A DNA stretch of 64,000 nucleotides from Streptomyces humidus (GTDB taxonomy: Bacteria; Actinomycetota; Actinomycetes; Streptomycetales; Streptomycetaceae). Under the pieces are notes generated by a model. The model saw nothing but the letters and a program-made list of their open reading frames with translations. It did no database searches and was not told where the DNA came from. The DNA lies in contig NZ_BMTL01000013.1 in NCBI RefSeq assembly GCF_014649655.1, positions 1 through 64,000 on the forward strand, in the 5' to 3' direction. Position 1 is the first letter of the stretch. Each line of letters opens with the position of its first letter. The position numbers were made by a program, and so were the translations under genes. Positions 44,112 through 52,501 of this stretch are shown one piece after another.

Positions 44112-45416
44112 TCAGGCGAGCACGAAGTACCGCAGCCACAAGTACAGCGCACTGATAGCGACCGTGACGAGCGTGACGACGAGTCCGTACCTGGTGAACT
44201 GCCAGAAGGAGATGGGCTGCCGGTTGCGCTCGGCGATGCCGAGGACGACCACGTTCGCGCTGGCGCCGATCGCGGTGGCGTTGCCGCCCAGGTCGGCGCC
44301 GAGGGCCAGGGCCCACCACAGCACATGGTGGCCGTCGGCGGCGCCGCCCATGTCCTTGACCAGGTCGGCGGTGATGGGCGCCATGGTGGCTACGTAGGGG
44401 ATGTTGTCCACGATGCCGGACAGCACGGCCGAGCCGCCCAGGAGGGTGAGGGTGGCGCCGAGTTCGTTGGCGCCGGTGGCGTCCGCGAGGACGCTGGAGA
44501 GGTCGCCGATGACGCCGGTCTCGATGAGCGCGCCGACCATGACGAACAGGCCGGCGAAGAAGGCGAGGGTGGGCCACTCCACTTCGCCCAGGACCTGCCG
44601 GGTCTCCACCTTCGAGACGGCGACGAGCAGGCCGGCGCCGAGCAGGGCGACCACGCTCGGCTCGTAATGCAGGACAGGATGGAGGACGAACCCGGCGACG
44701 ACGAGGGCCAGGACGGCCACGCCCTGCCACAGCAGCCGCGGGTCGCGGATGGCCTCGCGCTCGGTCAGGGTCATGACCTGCGCGGCGCGCTCCTCGTCGT
44801 AGACGAACGCCGTGCGGAACATCACCCGGCACAGCACCAGCAGCACCGCCGTCAGCAGGGCTGCGATCGGGGCCAGGTGGACCAGGAAGTCGTTGAAGGT
44901 CAGTCCGGCCCGGCTGGCGATGATGATGTTGGGCGGGTCGCCGACCAGGGTCGCGGTGCCGCCGATGTTCGAGGCGAACACCTCGGCGATCAGGAACGGC
45001 GCGGAGGCCAGGCCGAGCCGTTCGCACACCAGCAGGGTGACCGGGGCGATCAGCAGCACGGTGGTCACATTGTCGAGCAGCGCGGAGGCCACCGCGGTGA
45101 TGACGACGAGCATCGCCATCACCCGGAAGGGCCTGCCGCGGGCCCGCTTCACCGACCAGATCGCCAAGTACTCGAACAGGCCGGTCTGCCGCAGCACCCC
45201 GACGATCGCCATCATCCCCAGCAGCAGGAAGACGACGTTCCAGTCGACGCCGGTGTGCTCGGAGTAGAACGCCGCCTTGTCGTCGGTGGCGCTGATCACG
45301 AGCATGAACCCGGCGCCGCCGAGGGCCGCGACCGTGCGGTGGACACGCTCGCTGATGATCAGTACGTACGCGCCGACGAACACGGCCACGGCCGCCCAGC
45401 TGTGCCAATCACTCAT
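44112..45416 (-). CDS. ArsB/NhaD permease, copy 2
   Basis: 434 residues. Same family and motifs as copy 1 (LLDNVTTVLLIAPVTLLVCE, GGTATLVGDPPNIIIASRAG, GADLGGNATAIGASANVVVL), and similar over the full length, so the two arose by duplication. ATG at 45416; it overlaps the stop of the broken nhaP copy (ATGA), so expression may still depend on that pseudogene's transcript. Unlike copy 1, no CBS gene separates it from nhaP. Confidence 0.88.
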   Translation of the reverse strand: MSDWHSWAAVAVFVGAYVLIISERVHRTVAALGGAGFMLVISATDDKAAFYSEHTGVDWNVVFLLLGMMAIVGVLRQTGLFEYLAIWSVKRARGRPFRVMAMLVVITAVASALLDNVTTVLLIAPVTLLVCERLGLASAPFLIAEVFASNIGGTATLVGDPPNIIIASRAGLTFNDFLVHLAPIAALLTAVLLVLCRVMFRTAFVYDEERAAQVMTLTEREAIRDPRLLWQGVAVLALVVAGFVLHPVLHYEPSVVALLGAGLLVAVSKVETRQVLGEVEWPTLAFFAGLFVMVGALIETGVIGDLSSVLADATGANELGATLTLLGGSAVLSGIVDNIPYVATMAPITADLVKDMGGAADGHHVLWWALALGADLGGNATAIGASANVVVLGIAERNRQPISFWQFTRYGLVVTLVTVAISALYLWLRYFVLA

Positions 45417-46192
45417 ACGACGGTCTTTCTCTCCTGTCCGACGTCGATGCTCTCCTGGCCGTCCTCTTCCTCGGGGATGCCGACCAGGTCCTCGACGTCG
45501 AACATGCGGGCGATGGGCACGTCGGTGCTGGAATGCGCGACGATCGAGAGCGCGATGCACACCGCGATCAGCGTCCGTTGACGGTCAGCGGCAGCAGGAT
45601 GCCGAAGGCGAGGCCTAGGGCCAGCTCCAGCGCGATCGTCCCGAGCGACGCCTCGCTCGTGTGATCGGCGACCGGGCCTGCGGCCGCGATCAGCAGCACC
45701 ACCACCGGCAGCGCGAGGCCGTCGTTGATGCCGCTCTCGACATTCAGCAGTTCCCGCAGCTTGGCCGGGACCTCCTTGCGGCCCACGATCGCCGATGCGA
45801 ACACCGGGTCGGTGGGTGCCAGCACCGCGCCGACCAGGAACGACGTCGTCCAGTCCAGGCCGACCAGGTAGTACGCGACCAATGCCATGAACACGAACGC
45901 CAGCGGCATGCCCAGGCCCAACGCCCTTGCGGGGTTACGCCAGTTGGCGCGCAGCTCGGCGAAGGAGACGTGCTGGCCGTCGGTGAACAGCACCGCGAAC
46001 AGCGCCAGGTCGGCCGTGACCGACACGATCTCACCTGTCCGGCGTGATGTGGATCAGTCCGAGGAAGCCGTCACTGACCAGCGCGCCGCCGGCGAGGAAG
46101 AGGAGAGAGGTGGACAGCACGGTGCGGGCGGCGAGCCCGGACAGCAGCACCGCGATCAGCAGAGCCACCCCGAAGACAGCAACGAGTACCAC
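45413..46192 (-). pseudogene. NhaP antiporter copy 2: frameshift plus internal deletion
   Basis: Starts at a GTG (46192). The first ~50 codons match copy 1 (LLSGLAARTVLSTSLLFLAG to FLGLIHITPD) and then hit a stop caused by one extra base near 46035. The next frame continues VTADLALFAVLFTDG through PTDPVFASAIVG and ESGINDGLALPVV to LPLTVNG. There, relative to copy 1, about 150 codons are missing, and a third frame supplies LIAVCIALSIVAHSSTDVPI and the acidic tail to a stop overlapping the next gene. It cannot encode a working antiporter. Confidence 0.85.
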
Positions 46193-46200
46193 CGGAAACG

Positions 46201-46254
46201 CCCCCGATCGGAAGAGAGATCACACCTCTGCTCGCCGACCAGGCTTTCCGGCAC
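46201..46254 (-). promoter_or_regulatory. nhaP copy-2 leader: shared core and SD hairpin
   Basis: Minus strand GTGCCGGAAAGCCTGGTCGG, continuing CGAGC (46230-46254), one base different from copy 1. CTTCC-GATC-GGGGG (46214-46201) can again pair over the ribosome binding site. Confidence 0.5.
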
Positions 46255-46277
46255 ACCGTTGGGAACCTTACCTGCTC

Positions 46278-46305
46278 TTGGTACGTCTTTGACAGATCGC
46301 TGATG
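46278..46305 (-). promoter_or_regulatory. Triple 11-bp direct repeat upstream of nhaP copy 2
   Basis: TTGGTA (46278), TTGACA (46289) and CTGATG (46300), each 11 bases apart, the same arrangement as at 38900-38927. Confidence 0.55.
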
Positions 46306-46326
46306 CGCACCAGCCGGGCGTTCAGG

Positions 46327-46343
46327 TTGCTGGGTTCCGGCAA
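46327..46343. promoter_or_regulatory. Imperfect palindrome TTGCTGG-GTT-CCGGCAA
   Basis: Six of seven arm positions pair. It is the counterpart of 38948-38966 at the duplicated nhaP locus and lies at the 3' end of kdpD. Confidence 0.4.
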
Positions 46344-46353
46344 GGAACACCGT

Positions 46354-48897
46354 CTACGGAGTTACGGCGTGGCCGTCGGTGGGGGCGTGGCTGGGGGCAG
46401 CCGGGAGGGTGAGGACCATGGTGAGGCCGCCGCCGGGTGTGTCTTCGGCGGTGAGGGTGCCGCCCATGGCCTCGGCAAAGCCGCGGGCGACCGCGAGGCC
46501 GAGGCCGACCCCGTTGCCGCGCGGGGCGTCGCCGTAGCGCTGGAAGGGCGCGAAGATACGGTCCTTGGCCTCGTCCGGGACGCCTGGGCCCCGGTCGACG
46601 ACGCGCACCTCCACGCGGTCGGCGAGCGCGCTGGCCGACACCACCACCGGCTCGCCGTCCGGGCTGTACTTGACCGCGTTCTCCACGACGTTGGCGACGG
46701 AGCGCTCCAGCAGCCCCTTGTCGACGGCGACCATCGGCAGGGTTTCGGGGATGTCCAGGGCCACGGCCGCCTCGGGGTCGGGGATGCCGACGAGCGCCAG
46801 GGGGACGACCTCGTCCAAGTCCACCTCGCGGATCAGCGGCTCGACGGTGCCGGTCTGGAGGCGGGACATGTCCAGCAGGTTCCCGACCAGGTGGTCGAGG
46901 CGGTCGGCGCCCTCCTCGATCGCGGCGAGGAGTTCGGCCTGGTCCTCCTCGGACCACTCCACGTCGTCGGAGCGGAGGGAGGTGACGGAGGCTTTGATCC
47001 CGGCGAGCGGGGTGCGGAGGTCGTGGCTGACGGCGGCGAGCAGGGCGGTGCGGGTGCGGTTACCCTCGGCCAGTTCCTTGGCCTGGTCCGCTTCGGACTG
47101 CAGGCGCTGGCGGTCCAGGACGACGGCGGCCTGGGCGGCGAAGGCGGCCAGTACGCGGCGGTCCTCGGCGGGCAGCACACGGCCGGACAGGGCCAGCGAC
47201 ATGTGGTCCCCGACCGGCATGTCCACGTCGGCGTCCTCCGGCCGCTCCACCGGCTGCCCGGGGCCGACCCGGCCCGCGCAGGTCCACGGCTCGACGTCAC
47301 TCGTGCGCTCCAGCAGGGCCGCCGACTCCATGATGAAGGTCTCGCGGACCCGCTCCAGCAGCTCCTCCAGACCGGTCTCGCCACGCAGCACGTTGCCCGC
47401 GAGGAAGGAAAGGATCTCCGACTCGGCGCGCAGCCGGGCCGCCTGGTGAGTACGGCGGGCCGCCAGATCCACGACGGAGGCCACGGAGACCGCCACCCCC
47501 ACGAAGATCACCAAAGCCAGGATGTTCTTCGGATCGGCGATCGTGATGCGGTGCACCGGCGGCGTGAAGTACCAGTTCAGCAGCATCGTGCCGACCGCCG
47601 CCGAGGCGAGCGCCGGAAAGAGGCCGCCGAGCAGGGCCGCCGCCACCGTCAGCGTCAGGAACAGCAGCATGTCGTTGGTGAGACCGAGGTCCGCATCGAC
47701 GTGGGTGAGCAGCAACGTGAGCAGTGCGGGACCGCCGATGCCGGTGAGCCAGCCCCACAGAACACGGGAGCGGCCAAGGCGTGCGCCCCGGGCCACCGGC
47801 AGCCCGCGCCCCTTGCCCGCCTCGTCGTGCGTGATCAGGTGGACGTCCAGGTCGGGCCCCGAATCGCGGGCCACCGTCGCACCGACGCCGGGGCCGAAGA
47901 TGTACTGCCAGCTCTTGCGGCGGGACACACCAAGGACGACCTGGGTGGCGTTCACGCCGCGCGCGAAGTCCAGCAGAGCAGCGGGGATGTCGTCGCCGAC
48001 GACCTGGTGGAAGGTGCCGCCCAGGTCCTCCACCAGGGCGCGCTGCACGGCCAGTTCCTTGGGCGAGGCCGAGGTCAGCCCGTCGCTGCGGGAGATGTAG
48101 ACGGCCAGCACCTCGCCGCCGGCACCCTTCTCCGCCAGCCGTACCGCGCGGCGGATCAACGTGCGGCCCTCGGGGCCGCCGGTCAGCCCGACCACGATCC
48201 GCTCGCGCGAGCCCCAGATCTTCGACACCCGGTGCTGGCTGCGATACTCGTTCAGGTACTCGTCGACCCGGTCGGCCACCCACAGCAGCGCCAGCTCGCG
48301 CAGCGCGGTCAGGTTGCCGGGCCGGAAGTAGTTGGACAGGGCCGCATCCACCTTGTCCGGCTTGTAGATGTTGCCGTGCGCCATGCGACGGCGCAGCGCC
48401 TGCGGTGACATGTCGACCAGTTCGATCTGGTCCGCGCGGCGCACCACCTCGTCCGGGACGGTCTCCTTCTGCCGGACACCGGTTATCGACTCGACGACAT
48501 CCCCGAGGGACTCCAGGTGCTGGATGTTGACCGTCGAGACGACGTCGATCCCGGCCGCGAGCAGCTCTTCGACGTCCTGCCACCGCTTGGCGTTGCGCGA
48601 GCCGGGGATGTTCGTGTGGGGCAGCTCGTCGACGATGGCCACCGCGGGGCGCCGGGCGAGCACTCCGTCCACGTCCATCTCGGTGAAGACGCTGCCGCGG
48701 TATTCAAGCTCCTTGCGCGGCACCTCCTCCAGGCCGTGCAGCATCACCTCGGTGCGCGGCCGGTCGTGGTGCTCCACGAAGGCCACGACGCAGTCGGTGC
48801 CCCGCTCGATACGGCGGTGCGCCTCGGACAGCATCGCGTACGTCTTGCCGACGCCCGGTGCCGCGCCGAGATATATCCGTAGCTTGCCGCGTGCCAT
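46354..48897 (-). CDS. kdpD: Potassium/turgor sensor histidine kinase KdpD
   Basis: 847 residues from the ATG at 48897 (MARGKLRIYLGAAPGVGKTY). N-terminal KdpD domain with Walker A GAAPGVGKT and DELPHTNIPGS; USP domain about 245-375, which in other KdpD proteins binds c-di-AMP; four helices about 400-500; GAF-like region about 520-600; HisKA SHDLRTPL with the phospho-His near 622; HATPase with NVVENAVKYSPDG near 740 and GVGLGLAV. It senses K+ limitation and phosphorylates KdpE. It starts 46 bases after kdpE on the same strand. Confidence 0.95.
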   Translation of the reverse strand: MARGKLRIYLGAAPGVGKTYAMLSEAHRRIERGTDCVVAFVEHHDRPRTEVMLHGLEEVPRKELEYRGSVFTEMDVDGVLARRPAVAIVDELPHTNIPGSRNAKRWQDVEELLAAGIDVVSTVNIQHLESLGDVVESITGVRQKETVPDEVVRRADQIELVDMSPQALRRRMAHGNIYKPDKVDAALSNYFRPGNLTALRELALLWVADRVDEYLNEYRSQHRVSKIWGSRERIVVGLTGGPEGRTLIRRAVRLAEKGAGGEVLAVYISRSDGLTSASPKELAVQRALVEDLGGTFHQVVGDDIPAALLDFARGVNATQVVLGVSRRKSWQYIFGPGVGATVARDSGPDLDVHLITHDEAGKGRGLPVARGARLGRSRVLWGWLTGIGGPALLTLLLTHVDADLGLTNDMLLFLTLTVAAALLGGLFPALASAAVGTMLLNWYFTPPVHRITIADPKNILALVIFVGVAVSVASVVDLAARRTHQAARLRAESEILSFLAGNVLRGETGLEELLERVRETFIMESAALLERTSDVEPWTCAGRVGPGQPVERPEDADVDMPVGDHMSLALSGRVLPAEDRRVLAAFAAQAAVVLDRQRLQSEADQAKELAEGNRTRTALLAAVSHDLRTPLAGIKASVTSLRSDDVEWSEEDQAELLAAIEEGADRLDHLVGNLLDMSRLQTGTVEPLIREVDLDEVVPLALVGIPDPEAAVALDIPETLPMVAVDKGLLERSVANVVENAVKYSPDGEPVVVSASALADRVEVRVVDRGPGVPDEAKDRIFAPFQRYGDAPRGNGVGLGLAVARGFAEAMGGTLTAEDTPGGGLTMVLTLPAAPSHAPTDGHAVTP

Positions 48898-48943
48898 CTT
48901 CTCGCCTCTGCGGTCGTGTGCGGTCAGGAGCATGGAGAGCGCG

Positions 48944-49627
48944 TCATGACTCGAAGCGGTAGCCCATTCCCGGCTCGGTGATCAGATAGCGCGGGTGGGC
49001 GGGGTCAGCTTCGAGCTTGCGCCTCAGCTGCGCCATGTAGACCCGAAGATAGTTGGTCTTGCTTCCGTACGACGGGCCCCAGACCTCCTGAAGCAGTTGC
49101 TTCTGTGTGATGAGGCGCCCGGGGCTGCAGACCAGGATTTCCAGCAGATGCCACTCCGTCGGGGTGAGGCGTACGTCGCGTCCGTCGCGGGTCGCCTTCT
49201 TGGCCAGCAGGTCGACCGTGAAGCCGTCCGTGGTGACCACGGTCGTCTCGGGGGCCAGCGGCAGGGCTTCGGTGCGACGCACGGCGGCGCGCAGCCGGGC
49301 CAGGAGTTCGTCCATGCTGAACGGCTTGGTGATGTAGTCGTCGGCGCCCGCGTCGAGGGCTGCGACCTTCTCCTCGGACGCGCGACGTGCGGACAGGACC
49401 AGGACGGGCACCCGGGTCCAGCCACGCAGCGCTTTGATCACCTCGACGCCGTCCATGTCGGGCAGACCGAGGTCGAGCACCACCACGTCGGGCTGGCGCG
49501 CGGCGGCCAGCCGGAGCGCAGTGGCACCGTCCGGCGCCGCGTCCACTCCGTAATGCCGGGCCTGCATGTTGATCACAAGGGCTCGTACGAGCTGTGGATC
49601 GTCCTCCACCACCAGCACCCGGGTCAT
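48944..49627 (-). CDS. kdpE: Response regulator KdpE
   Basis: 227 residues. Receiver domain with D9/D10, phospho-acceptor D52 in VVVLDLGLPD and K101 in ITKPFS; OmpR-type winged helix about 130-227 (LTPTEWHLLEILVCSPGRLI, TNYLRVYMAQLRRKLE). Activates kdp transcription. It is the only OmpR-family regulator in the window and so the first candidate for the 11-bp direct repeats. A strong hairpin separates it from kdpC. Confidence 0.95.
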   Translation of the reverse strand: MTRVLVVEDDPQLVRALVINMQARHYGVDAAPDGATALRLAAARQPDVVVLDLGLPDMDGVEVIKALRGWTRVPVLVLSARRASEEKVAALDAGADDYITKPFSMDELLARLRAAVRRTEALPLAPETTVVTTDGFTVDLLAKKATRDGRDVRLTPTEWHLLEILVCSPGRLITQKQLLQEVWGPSYGSKTNYLRVYMAQLRRKLEADPAHPRYLITEPGMGYRFES

Positions 49628-49679
49628 CGGCGTGCGGCCTTCCTGTCATGGGTGGGGTCAGGGCTTTCGAGGCGGCGGC

Positions 49680-49725
49680 GGGAGCCGGCGGGGCGGGGAT
49701 TCCCAGCCCCGCCCCGCCGGCTCCC
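49680..49725 (-). terminator. Strong hairpin between kdpC and kdpE
   Basis: Perfect 19-bp GC stem (49680-49698 with 49707-49725) and an eight-base loop, 24 bases after the kdpC stop. It should end or attenuate kdpFABC transcription before kdpED. Confidence 0.85.
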
Positions 49726-49748
49726 AGTCGCCTCTGCCGCTAAGGCCA

Positions 49749-50360
49749 TCAGTTCCTGGCCAGTTCCTTGATCGCGATGTTGAGTTCGAGGACGTTGATC
49801 GTCGGCTCGCCGAGGAACCCGGCGGTCCGGCCGTCGGTGTGGTCCTTCACCAGCTTTCGGACCTGCGCGACCGTCAGACCGTTGTGCTCGGCCACCCGCT
49901 TGACCTGGATGTCCGCGTACTCCTTGGAGATGTCCGGGTCGATCGCCGAGGCGGAGCCGGTGACCGCGTCCTTGGGGACCTCGGACTGCGGTACGTCGTT
50001 GAACTCGGCGACCTGTTTCTTGGCCGCCTTGACGTTCTTGACGAGGGTCGGGTCACTGGTGCCGAGCTGGCTGGAGCCGGTGGACAGCGGGTCGTAGCCG
50101 CTGTTGGAGGGGCGGCCCTGGAACCACTTCGGGTCCGGCTTGTCGGTGCCCTTGATGTTCCAGCTCTGGCCGATCAGCGCGGAGCCGACCTCCTTGCCGT
50201 CGACCTTCACCATCGAGCCGTTGGCCTTGTCGTGGAAGGCCAACTGCCCGATACCGGTGACCGCCAGCGGGTAGAGGACGCCGGTGACGACGGTGAGGAC
50301 CAGCAGCATGCGCAGGGAGGCCCACAGCATCCGCGCGGTGTTCGTAACGGAGTTGTTCAT
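49749..50360 (-). CDS. kdpC: KdpC subunit of the K+-transporting ATPase
   Basis: 203 residues. One N-terminal helix (about 10-33, LRMLLVLTVVTGVLYPLAVT), then an exterior domain with QSWNIKGTDKPDPKWFQGRP-type sequence, GYDPLSTGSSQLG and DPDISKEYADIQVKRVAE, the KdpC signatures. It stabilises the KdpAB pump. Five bases separate it from kdpB. Confidence 0.95.
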   Translation of the reverse strand: MNNSVTNTARMLWASLRMLLVLTVVTGVLYPLAVTGIGQLAFHDKANGSMVKVDGKEVGSALIGQSWNIKGTDKPDPKWFQGRPSNSGYDPLSTGSSQLGTSDPTLVKNVKAAKKQVAEFNDVPQSEVPKDAVTGSASAIDPDISKEYADIQVKRVAEHNGLTVAQVRKLVKDHTDGRTAGFLGEPTINVLELNIAIKELARN

Positions 50361-50365
50361 GGCCT

Positions 50366-52501
50366 TCAGCCGATCCCAGGGATGAGGGAGATGAGCAGGT
50401 CGATGATCTTGATGCCGATGAAGGGGGCGATCAGTCCGCCGATGCCGTAGATCCCGAGGTTGCGGCGGAGCATCTTGTCGGCGCTCATCGGCCGGTACTG
50501 CACACCCCGCAGGGCGAGCGGGACCAGCGCGATGATGATCAGCGCGTTGAAGATGACCGCGGACAGGATCGCGGAGTCCGGCGAGGACAGGTCCATGATG
50601 TTGAGCCTGTCCAGGCCCGGGTAGACCACCGCGAACAACGCCGGGATGATCGCGAAGTACTTCGCGACGTCGTTGGCGATGGAGAACGTCGTCAACGCGC
50701 CCCGGGTGATGAGGAGTTGCTTGCCGATCTCGACTATCTCAATGAGCTTGGTCGGGTTCGAGTCGAGGTCGACCATGTTGCCGGCCTCCTTCGCGGCCGA
50801 CGTACCCGTGTTCATCGCCACGCCGACGTCCGCCTGAGCCAACGCGGGCGCGTCGTTCGTACCGTCACCGGTCATCGCGACCAGTTTGCCGCCCGCCTGC
50901 TCCCGCTTGATCAGCGCCATCTTGTCCTCGGGCGTGGCCTCCGCGAGGAAATCGTCGACGCCGGCCTCGTCGGCGATCGCCTTGGCGGTCAGCGGGTTGT
51001 CGCCGGTGATCATGACGGTTTTGATGCCCATGCGGCGCAGCTCGTCGAACCGCTCCCGCATGCCCTCCTTGACGACGTCCTTGAGGTGGATCACCCCGAG
51101 GATGCGAGCGCCGTCAGTGTCCTCGACGGCGACGAGCAGCGGTGTGCCGCCCGCTTCGGAGATCCGGTTGGACAGGATGTCGGCGTCGCCGGACACCTCG
51201 CCGCCCTGCTCCCGCACCCAGGCGATGACCGAACCAGCCGCGCCCTTGCGCACCTTGCGTCCGTCGACATCCACGCCGGACATCCGGGTCTGGGCTGTGA
51301 AGGCGATCCACTCGGCGTGCGCCAACTCACCCTGGTGCCGCTCGCGCAGCCCGTACTTCTCCTTCGCCAGGACGACGATCGAGCGGCCCTCGGGCGTCTC
51401 GTCGGCCAGCGACGACAGCTGCGCCGCGTCGGCCACCTCGGCCTCCGTCGTACCCGTCACCGGCACAAACTCCGACGCCTGACGGTTGCCGAGCGTGATG
51501 GTGCCGGTCTTGTCCAGCAAAAGGGTCGACACATCGCCCGCCGCCTCGACCGCCCGGCCGGACATGGCCAGTACGTTGCGCTGCACCAGCCGGTCCATGC
51601 CCGCGATGCCGATCGCGGAAAGCAGCGCGCCGATCGTCGTCGGGATCAGGCAGACGAGCAGGGCCACCAGCACGACCATCGTGAGGTGCGTGCCCGCGTA
51701 GTCCGCGAACGGCGGCAGGGTGGCCACCGCGAGCAGGAAGACGATCGTGAGCGACGCGAGCAGGATGTTCAGCGCGATCTCGTTCGGCGTCTTCTGCCGG
51801 GCCGCGCCCTCGACCAAGGAGATCATGCGGTCGATGAAGGTCTCGCCGGGCTTCGTCGTGATCTTGATGACGATGCGGTCGGAGAGAACCTTCGTACCGC
51901 CGGTGACGGCGCTGCGGTCGCCGCCGGACTCGCGGATGACCGGGGCCGACTCACCGGTGATCGCGGACTCGTCGACGGACGCCACGCCCTCGACGACGTC
52001 ACCGTCGCCGGGGATGATGTCGCCCGCCTCACAGACGACCAGATCGCCGATGGTCAGCTCGGTGCCGGGCACCTGCTCCTCCCCCTTGCCGTCCTTGGAC
52101 AGCCGGCGCGCCACGGTGTCCGTCTTGGCCTTGCGCAGGGTGTCCGCCTGCGCCTTGCCGCGGCCCTCGGCCACCGCCTCCGCCAGGTTCGCGAAGACCA
52201 CCGTCAGCCACAGCCAGGCGCTGATCGCCCAGCCGAACCAGTCGCCCGGGTCCTTGAAGGAGAAGACCGTCGTCAGCACCGAACCGACCAACACCACGAA
52301 CATCACGGGCGACTTGACCATCACCCGCGGGTCGAGCTTGCGGACGGCGTCCGGCAGCGACTTCAGCAGCTGCTTCGGGTCGAAGAGACCCGCGCCGACG
52401 CGTCCCTCTTCCTTGTGGCCGGTGGGCACGTCGCTGTGCGGCGCCCGGGTCGGGGTAACCGTGGACATCGAGTCCTCTTGCTTCTTGATGTTGGCGGTCA
52501 T
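50366..52501 (-). CDS. kdpB: KdpB catalytic P-type ATPase subunit
   Basis: 711 residues from an ATG at 52501 that overlaps the kdpA stop (ATGA); a frame extending upstream is an overlap artefact. P-type ATPase features: SAITGES actuator loop, phosphorylated D330 in LLLDKTGTIT, and GDGTNDAPALAQADVGVA. Hydrolyses ATP to drive K+ import through KdpA. Confidence 0.96.
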   Translation of the reverse strand: MTANIKKQEDSMSTVTPTRAPHSDVPTGHKEEGRVGAGLFDPKQLLKSLPDAVRKLDPRVMVKSPVMFVVLVGSVLTTVFSFKDPGDWFGWAISAWLWLTVVFANLAEAVAEGRGKAQADTLRKAKTDTVARRLSKDGKGEEQVPGTELTIGDLVVCEAGDIIPGDGDVVEGVASVDESAITGESAPVIRESGGDRSAVTGGTKVLSDRIVIKITTKPGETFIDRMISLVEGAARQKTPNEIALNILLASLTIVFLLAVATLPPFADYAGTHLTMVVLVALLVCLIPTTIGALLSAIGIAGMDRLVQRNVLAMSGRAVEAAGDVSTLLLDKTGTITLGNRQASEFVPVTGTTEAEVADAAQLSSLADETPEGRSIVVLAKEKYGLRERHQGELAHAEWIAFTAQTRMSGVDVDGRKVRKGAAGSVIAWVREQGGEVSGDADILSNRISEAGGTPLLVAVEDTDGARILGVIHLKDVVKEGMRERFDELRRMGIKTVMITGDNPLTAKAIADEAGVDDFLAEATPEDKMALIKREQAGGKLVAMTGDGTNDAPALAQADVGVAMNTGTSAAKEAGNMVDLDSNPTKLIEIVEIGKQLLITRGALTTFSIANDVAKYFAIIPALFAVVYPGLDRLNIMDLSSPDSAILSAVIFNALIIIALVPLALRGVQYRPMSADKMLRRNLGIYGIGGLIAPFIGIKIIDLLISLIPGIG

